DNA of 64,000 nucleotides from Gamarada debralockiae. Its lineage: Eukaryota; Ascomycota; Leotiomycetes; Helotiales; Hyphodiscaceae. Positions within the stretch are counted from its first letter, which is position 1. Each line of letters begins with the position of its first letter. This document shows, piece by piece, positions 57,257 to 64,000 of this stretch. The notes under the pieces were generated by a model. The model saw only the letters and a program-made list of their open reading frames with translations, made no database searches and was not told the origin of the DNA. The stretch lies in assembly GCA_002803225.1 (NCBI GenBank), contig NXFV01001908.1:85397-149396 (forward strand), given 5' to 3'. The position numbers were made by a program, and so were the translations under genes.

Positions 57257-57916
57257 TCATCTCTTCTTCGTAACCTTTGTGAAACCCTCCTCATCCACCT
57301 CTGGTTTAACCTTCTCCTTAACCCTCACCAACTGCGGCGCCTCATCCATCTCAACATCCATATCATCCTCATCCTCATCCTCGCTCGCATCAGTCTCATC
57401 CTCCTCCTCATTCCTCTCTTGCTGTTGGAATTGCCCCGCAGCCACCCCCTTTCCACCAGTGGCATCCCACCTCTCCTTCAACGTCTGCACCTCCCCAAAC
57501 TCCCCCCTCCCACAATCTCTCCGCATCCTCACAATCTGCTCCGCGACCTCAAACCCCGAATCATCATCCACATTAACCTCAAACTCATCCAACATGACCT
57601 GCAACAAAAACGTCTCGATCCACTCCGTATCCGCATCCGGGTTCTGCTTTAATTGATCGATTGTTTCAGCAACAAACCATTCTCGTTTGTCGGCGGAATC
57701 GGGACCGCCCCACTGGTTTGTTACGGCTAGGGAGAGTGAGGGCCAGAAGAAGAGGGAGAGGGTTATGCCGAGTTCAAGTTGGGCTGAGCATTTTTCTGGG
57801 CCATGTTAGTATTGGGGTTGGAGAAGGAGCATGAGGAGGGATTTACCAAATGATGGCGCGTCTTGCGCAGAGGAGGAGATCTCCATTGGGCCTGGTAGTT
57901 GTGTTGCTGAAGCCAT
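57257..57916 (-). CDS. tsr2: Pre-rRNA-processing protein TSR2
   Basis: Chaperone (escortin) for ribosomal protein eS26, needed for 20S pre-rRNA processing. Exon 1 starts at 57916 with MASATQLPGPMEISSSAQDA; an intron then joins the phase-1 codon to AQLELGITLSLFFWPSLSLA. The family core is VTNQWGGPDSADKREWFVAE with the conserved WGG, followed by QVMLDEFEVNVDDDSGFEVA. GGKGVAAGQFQQQERNEEED leads into the long acidic stretch (EDEDEDDMDVEMDEAPQLV) typical of TSR2, and the protein ends EGFTKVTKKR. The total is about 195-205 aa, consistent with the family. Confidence 0.9.
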
Positions 57917-58264
57917 TTTGGGGTTTGAAGTGGGGGAAATCTGGAGACATTCAAACATAAATTTTTGTCAAGCCTCGTTGATGCGGCCGTTGGTGGGGGG
58001 TCAAGGATAAGTTCACACCCTGTGTAGTCGTATCACTTTCCCCCGAATGTGCGCTACCCCTCGTTTCGCCGACGTCTAGGAGGGCTGGAGAGGTCTCTCG
58101 AGGGTTTCTTGTCGTGTATCGCAAACATAACTCTCCTTTCAGCATTTTATGTTTCGAGTCATGTCTTCAATACCACGTTATCAAACTCAAAATTATGAAT
58201 TATATCATCCTCGTTCCTCAAGTATCCAACACGTGAGTTGACAGCAAGCCAGCAACATCCGCCT
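57917..58264. other. Intergenic stretch
   Basis: About 350 bp between the TSR2 start and the F-box relic. No gene or repeat recognised. Confidence 0.5.
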
Positions 58265-59380
58265 GTAACGGAGGTGTCTATAGCTGTCTGCTGTGCAATA
58301 TGTGAAGCGCTTCACAATCTTTCTGTAGTAAAAATCTCTTGCCCAATGGCCAGTCGCTCACATCACCCAGAATGAGGCACCGTATTCAGGCTGTGACTGG
58401 CGGCATCACGCCCAAGAGGCCCGAAGATGGATTCAACAGAAGTCCAATTGAGGAGATTCCAATCCGCAGCTTAAGGGGACCCTCAAACTTTTTGCCTCAG
58501 GTGGGAGTAAATATGCTGTCTATGACTCCGAAGAGTGTTATCCTTACATACCAGTTCACCCTACATGCCTAGAGATCGCGAAGAAGTTTTTGTCTTATTG
58601 CAAGCGTCCCCCTCGCCCTGATGAGTTGGACTTCATTTTTAGCCATATTGGTTCTATGCCGATGCAGCAACTATATGATATATTTTGCAATTGCAGGTTC
58701 TGTGGACTGGTTGGCCTGCAGGGCACGATCATTGGACCGCATCAGTATTTTGGGATGCCCGATATTTACGAGCCAGGGGAATGGGATTGTGAACTTGGGA
58801 AACAATCCAGATCTTCAGGTACTTATGTTCATTGGGCGAATGAAACTGCCTGGTGTTCTAAATTATATCTTAGGCATTTGCGGCTTGCCCTTCTCCAAAC
58901 CCAAATTTGACGCAGAGAATTCTACCCTTTCTACGTCTTATGCCAGAGAAAGGGTCAAACGATCCCGAAATCCCCTTCATGCATGAATCGCTCGGTAAAT
59001 TGCCTACGGAGGGGATCGACCTCATTTATCAACATTACCAGCAGTTCGAAAACCCTCTATTGCAATGCTCACGACATCTCGCACACTCCCCTTGGAGACA
59101 TCTTCTGTTCAACGAAGCCCTGATTCCTTAGCTCTGGGACCTCGATTCCCCTATTCTTCAGACTCGAAGATCTGAGAGTCTTCCCACCTATGATGTTGAC
59201 GATGTTTGGGATTGGGAGCGTCTTGTGAGGCAGCTTGCTCAGACAGAAATTTTCGAGCCAGGGAACTCGATGAGAAGCGCGGCGCTTGGTTTGCGGAATC
59301 GAAGACGCATTTGGAGATTGGCTGATGAGGCTAGGAGACTTGACCCCGAATCAGTGACTATGCAAGGGCGGCCGCACTGA
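58265..59380 (+). pseudogene. Broken fungal F-box-family protein
   Basis: Traces in several frames of a large fungal F-box family: CAICEALHN near 58290, then KYAVYDSEECYPYIPVHPTC and LEIAKKFLSYCKRPP at about 58500-58610. YFGMPDIYEPGEWDCELG follows at about 58750-58800, and the F-box-like GKLPTEGIDLIYQH at about 58990-59030. PWRHLLFNEALIP then runs into an in-frame TAG at about 59129-59131, and the trace continues in the same frame as LWDLDSPILQTRRSESLPTY. The conserved end WDWERLVRQLAQTEIFEPG and GLRNRRRIWRLADEARRLD follows. Family members read PWLWDLD at the stop, so a Trp codon has become TAG. With at least two frame changes before the F-box, the gene is dead. F-box proteins are substrate adaptors of SCF ubiquitin ligases; the role of this family is unknown. 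Confidence 0.7.
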
Positions 59381-60440
59381 GTTCCCCATAAGGGTATCTA
59401 TTGGCATGTTCGTACGATGCTTCCAACTCGGCAACTCTCCCCATGGCTGCACCATTGACGAGCATGCACACCACCTCCGCGGCCATTCTCGTCCCAACCT
59501 TAGAGTCTAGTTGGTGCACGCTACTCGAGTCACCTCATTACTTCTTTCAACACTACCAGTTAGCCCCTTCGAGAGGTACTGTTTTAGTATTTACAGCACT
59601 ACCGCAGTACTCTATCTCATCTATTCATCTCCAACGGAAACGACATTCGCCCAACCAGGGAGCGTGAACTTTGGCTTTCACTGGTTGGCATGGTCGCCCT
59701 TTAAGCCTTCTTCTACCGCTACTCCTCCAATCATTCTTTACTGAGCCATTACTGACCTTGAAAAATCTCATAGGGGACATTCGACCTTCCATTCGATGTA
59801 CTGAGAGTGAGTAGATGGTATTATTCTGGAACGATGCTCCGGGCCGTTTCACTCGCCCGGGTCTCCTCGATTAGAGTCAATGAATTGATAGTAACTGGAA
59901 CGGCTTAGAGTATGACTGCGATGGTGGCTCTGGTATCGATTTAACGAAAATTCCGGGGGGTGACGCTGAAGAAACGGCTCCAGTCTGAATAATTTTCTAG
60001 CATGCAGATAGTTTAATTATATTCTTTTTTTAAAAAGAAAATTTTATGAATGCTACGTCTTCTTAAACTTAAGTTATTGGAATGCCATAGACTTACAAAG
60101 GAATAAGATCGGTACGGGTATTATCTCAAGGAGTGAAGGGAGTGAGGAACGTGGGGTGCGGGGGAATCAATTGCTAGCCGATGCTGCTGACGTCGAAAAA
60201 GCTCACGAGGAACCTCTAGCTGAAGACGGCGGGTTTTCAGGAGAAATGACATTTCTTCGTCGCATTGGATCTTTAGGATCTATTCTTAATGTATAATAGT
60301 TACTCTGAATACGCAATTGAAGCTCCCCTCTCCTTGAATTGTTTGCGGTAAGCAGATTCGAGAGTTGATTGATTATAGCCTGAGATCCTTCAGGCACTTT
60401 GTTGGCATCGAGGAAGGAGAAAAGGGAAGTGTTATTCACC
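59381..60440. other. Intergenic stretch
   Basis: About 1 kb, no gene recognised. Short frames only, and AT-rich near 60015-60050. The right end should hold the promoter of the hydrolase gene. Confidence 0.5.
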
Positions 60441-63400
60441 ATGGTGTTTAATACTGCAACTGTCAGCTTTGCCGTGACCCCTGCGGTCATCCAAACGTTC
60501 TTTTCTCATGTAAGTCAATCGCAGAATCTCCAAAGCCTCCAAGCTGATAGTTTCAAGTACTTGAATCACAAATCTCTTGCCCATAAGCCCACGTGGCATA
60601 TCTCCTATGACGAAGGCCTCCATCTAATTCGCAAGTTCCTCCTCTACGCATCCCATCATACAGTCGAAGATATACAGCGCTTCACCTCGCAATGGGTGCC
60701 TCACCCGCGCTGGGTCAAGGTCGACGAAGTCAAGATCTCCCAGGAACACATCACGAAAGCCGCAGATCATATACAAGAACAACTGGGACATCATGGAATT
60801 GAGAAAGTTGGAGGAAAGCTGTGGTGGCAGTGGCGCAGACCAGGGAGCGAATTGAAGGGAGAATGGATCGAAATGAGATCTGATTATCAAGAAAGGAAGA
60901 AGAATAATGATGAGGGCAAGAGAGTCATGCTGTATGTGCATGGCGGCGCGTACTTCTTTGGAAGTGTGGACGAGCATCGATATCAGATGCAAAGACATGC
61001 TAGGAAATTGAAGGCTAGGGTTTTTGCTCGGTAAGATTTCTATTGCTAGTGAGAAGAGGGTAGTAACTGACTGGTGGTAGTGAGTTGAGAGGTTACTGAA
61101 TCTCAAAGATAGTACTGACGGGATATAGCACGGTACCGACTGGCACCTCAATTTCCATTCCCTTGCGGCCTACATGACTGTCTGGCAGCGTACCTTCATC
61201 TTCTCACAGTTCAGGATCCTACAACTATTATTTTGGCTGGTGACTCTGCTGGTGGAGGAATGGTTTTGAGGTAGGTTCCAAATCCAATTTTTGAACAGCA
61301 CAGCTGACGACTGGAAGTATGCTGGTAGTTATGAGAGATCGAGGTATTCCACTGCCTGCCGGAGCAATCCTGATTTCTCCTTGGGCCGACTTGACGCACT
61401 CGTTTCCAAGTGTTGCTGGAGACAATCCTTTGGATTACATTCCACCTCACGGCTTCCACCAACGCCCATCGCCTTCATGGCCACCTCCAACGACCGATGA
61501 CATGTTGTCTATGCAAGAAGATCTAGTAAAGAAAATGGTTAGTAAGGATCATACTCTCGGCCACCGACAGAGTGAAGCAGATGCCGTTCAAGGTTTCCAC
61601 GTTGATCATAATCCCGCCCCTGAAATCGAAAATGATACAGCAGCCACCGGAACCGCAATTAACGACGGTACTGGACCTGCTGCGAACACTGTTCCTGGTG
61701 CTGGCCATGAGTTGTCAATCATGATCGATGGCAATTTAATAGAGATCAAAGACCAGATTCAGATGTACGCTTCAAATCAACTCATCTCGCATCCTCTGGT
61801 GTCTCCAATCTTACAGCCATCTCTGGGAGGACTTCCTCCACTACTCATATTGACTGGCGGTGGTGAGATGCTTCGAGACGAGCAGATCTACCTTGCACAT
61901 AAAGCAGCAAATCCGACGAAATACCCTCCTGGAGATGCATTCTTGGACGAAAGCCCCCATGATCATAACAGAAATCAGGTAAATCGATGGAAACCCACCG
62001 ACGTCCAGTTGCAAGTATGGGACGATTTGTGCCATGTAGCACCGACTTTGAGTTTCACACGGCCTGCAAAATACATGTATCGATCAGTGGCGCAATTTGG
62101 AGCTTGGGCATTGGCTCGGGCTCAGAAAACAGAGATCGAGATTCTGGATGACGATGACGTCTCTGTAATCTCAACTTCAACCGACTATGGAGATGACGAC
62201 GCGGCTGCGCAGGTAAGCCTTCGTTTATCAAAGCATGAATTTGGTACTGATCGAAATCTAGAAGGAGAAAGCTGCCGCGGCACAAGGAGCAACTGGCCAA
62301 ATTGGCAAAGCTGGTGATTCACTTCCCCCTTTCAAGGACCACATGATCCGCCAGCGAGTTGATCGTCACGGCAATATTTTCCCACTCGAGCCCGCACACC
62401 AGCTGCCTGGATGCAATCTCCCAGCCAGTGAAATTGGTGTTATCAAAGATGGACCTGTGAGGAAATGGTTGGCAGCGAGAAGAGAGTGGGACACGAAGTA
62501 CGCATCTGCGAAGCGAAGAGTGCAGAAACAAAGAGCCAGGGAAATGGCTAAAGGATACCAATCATTCGGCGATGGTGAAGTTCCACCGCCATCCGCCTTG
62601 GCTGGCAGGAGAAAACACGGCGATGATCTCCAGGAAGAGAAGAAGAAGCGAAGCATGGGAATGAGCTTGTGGGCGCGTTGGGGAAGCAAACACGACGAGA
62701 AGACCATGAAAAATGAAGAAGAAGCCGATCGGGCTCCAGAAATAAGTACCGCGACCGCCGCCGACGGACAAGGCGCAAGACCTTTGGGTGATACAAAAAC
62801 GAGTCAAGGCAAGCTTATGGATCATGGGAAGAAGCCTAATTACAGTCGCAGCAGATCGAGAAGACGGACGGTGACAGACGAACACCAGACTGAGGGTGGT
62901 GATGATATAGATGAGAATACTCCTGCGGCGGAATTGCTTGCTATGAAGCGGGCGAATGGAGAGGCTGGACCATCGGGAGATGGGCATTTGACACCGGATT
63001 TTGTGTCTGCTAAGGGCAAGGAGCCAATGACCGCGGGTGATCCTACTCCCTATGAGGGCATGCCTTCTATCATTGTCCATACGCCAACTGTTGACGAGAC
63101 CGATCTCAGAAGACCGAAAGCAGGCGGAATTGCTTTCCCATTCAGCTTGAAGCAACACCAGGCAACAGCCAGTATGACCACTCTAACTAGCGCCATCGAT
63201 GTTCCTCCTTTGGAGGACATGAGGACTGATGGGTCGAAGGAGAGCGGTGTCGAGCATAATGCGGCGGATGTGGCGGCATTGGCGGGGAACCAGAGATCTG
63301 TCGACGGCCCTTCAGTATCGTGAAAAAGGGAAGGAATTCGTTGAGAGCCTCGCCATTATCGACCGTCACGAACGGTGAGGAGAAGGTCGTCAAGAATGGA

Positions 63401-63493
63401 ACATTCGTGCCTTCCGATCGACCGCCGTTGGAAACGTTCAAGACTGCTGCGGAGGATTTGCCGGTTGTTGATGGAGAGATCAAGACGCCGTAG
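60441..63493 (+). CDS. Large HSL-type alpha/beta hydrolase (lipase/esterase) with long carboxy-terminal extension
   Basis: Start [20 protein letters not shown] (a hydrophobic amino terminus, probable membrane anchor). A stopless 48 nt intron (60510-60557) splices FFSH to [20 protein letters not shown]. The oxyanion motif [19 protein letters not shown] is followed by an intron region (61031-61128) that may contain an 11 nt microexon. Then come [20 protein letters not shown] and the nucleophile motif [26 protein letters not shown], the acid residue in [15 protein letters not shown] and the His in [10 protein letters not shown] complete the triad (hormone-sensitive-lipase fold, PF07859). A long Lys/Glu/Arg-rich disordered extension follows ([34 protein letters not shown]). 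The continuous frame stops at 63323, but coding continues one base off ([18 protein letters not shown]...) to TAG at 63491-63493, so a 1 nt frameshift near 63315 is likely. The substrate is unknown. Confidence 0.8.
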
Positions 63494-64000
63494 GGTTTCT
63501 AATAAGCTGGATTTGAGGGGGATAATTGTAATGGAAAATGGGACCTGGGGAAATTGTATAATTCTGTAGGTATAGGATCGGAGAAGTAGTTTTATGTTCG
63601 ATCATAGCGCTCGTTAAATATCATAGGTAGTTTAGCATGTTGAAACAGCGATGTTGAATTTCTAAGTATCTTGGCGGTCTTCGAGTCCGAGTCTTCGATC
63701 TGTGAGATGTAAAAGGATAATGAATAGTAGTTGGGTGAAGGCGCGGAAAACAACGTCGAAGCGATCAAGCGACGCCTCTTGCCCCTGAATCGAGTTGTCC
63801 TAAGCGAGCAAAGAGAGTTCATGGGAATCAGATCGAGGGCCTTGATCAGTCGGAAATCGCGACGTGCAAAAAGAGCCTTGAGGTCAATCACGAGGGAATA
63901 CTGAGGTAGTGAATTTGTTTAATTCATCAGGAATTTCTCCCGTGACGCTGTTGTACCGACACAGTAACAAATTAACCCCCCTTCGGCCCCCCCCCCCCCC
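63494..64000. other. 3' end of window with terminal poly-C
   Basis: No gene recognised. The last bases are TTAACCCCCCTTCGG followed by a run of at least 15 C (63986-64000) up to the window end, which may be a low-complexity tract or a contig-end artefact. Confidence 0.5.

Noticed and set aside
1..64000. Secondary-metabolite cluster or defence-type gene system
   Set aside because: No polyketide synthase, NRPS, terpene synthase, P450 group, NLR-type gene or HET domain was recognised in the window.

Overview
The window is nuclear DNA of a filamentous ascomycete (Pezizomycotina). Coding regions are split by short GT-AG introns, mostly about 48-60 nt, and the predicted proteins match fungus-specific families: a Zn2Cys6 activator, TCO89, a Yrb30-type Ran-binding protein, a Yap1-type bZIP and Pth11-type 7TM relics. 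The overall protein flavour is compatible with Leotiomycetes, but that is an impression, not a measurement. No tRNA, rRNA, CRISPR array, intact transposon or biosynthetic gene cluster was found.

Layout: 1-4.4 kb is a decayed stretch holding a broken pepsin-like protease. 4.5-7.6 kb is a Zn2Cys6 regulator (9 exons, 804 aa when spliced as below), followed by a frameshifted Nudix relic and a broken 7TM (Pth11/rhodopsin-domain) relic up to 10.25 kb. 10.7-19.0 kb is a compact housekeeping block: a CCDC130/Saf4 splicing factor, the SPF30 splicing factor, a Yrb30-like RanGTP-binding protein and translation release factor eRF3 (SUP35). 20-23 kb holds a SIRT5-type sirtuin and a small esterase. 23-25 kb is gene-free but carries a cluster of TTCAAAT-type palindromes. 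25-35.4 kb holds PEP carboxykinase, the TORC1 subunit TCO89, the deadenylase PAN2 and an MFSD5-type transporter. 36.6-44.8 kb holds UBC8 with a 50-codon membrane-protein ORF starting 2 nt after its stop codon, PanB, ATG12, the aminopeptidase ICP55 and DBF4. 44.8-48.2 kb is a gene-free gap. 48.2-57.9 kb holds a YANK (STK32-type) kinase, a nonsense-riddled relic, a Yap1-type bZIP factor, a BSD-domain protein and TSR2. 58-64 kb has a broken F-box-family gene and a large HSL-type alpha/beta hydrolase with a probable frameshift near its 3' end; the window stops in a poly-C run.

Most intact genes are single-copy housekeeping functions with a bias to RNA and protein homeostasis (splicing, mRNA decay, translation termination, ribosome assembly, ubiquitin, autophagy, TORC1). 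Many are arranged as divergent pairs sharing 350-850 bp of promoter DNA. The gaps between them hold at least five decayed copies of families that are typically expanded in filamentous fungi. The most unusual observation is the UBC8/small-ORF tandem, which looks like a bicistronic arrangement.
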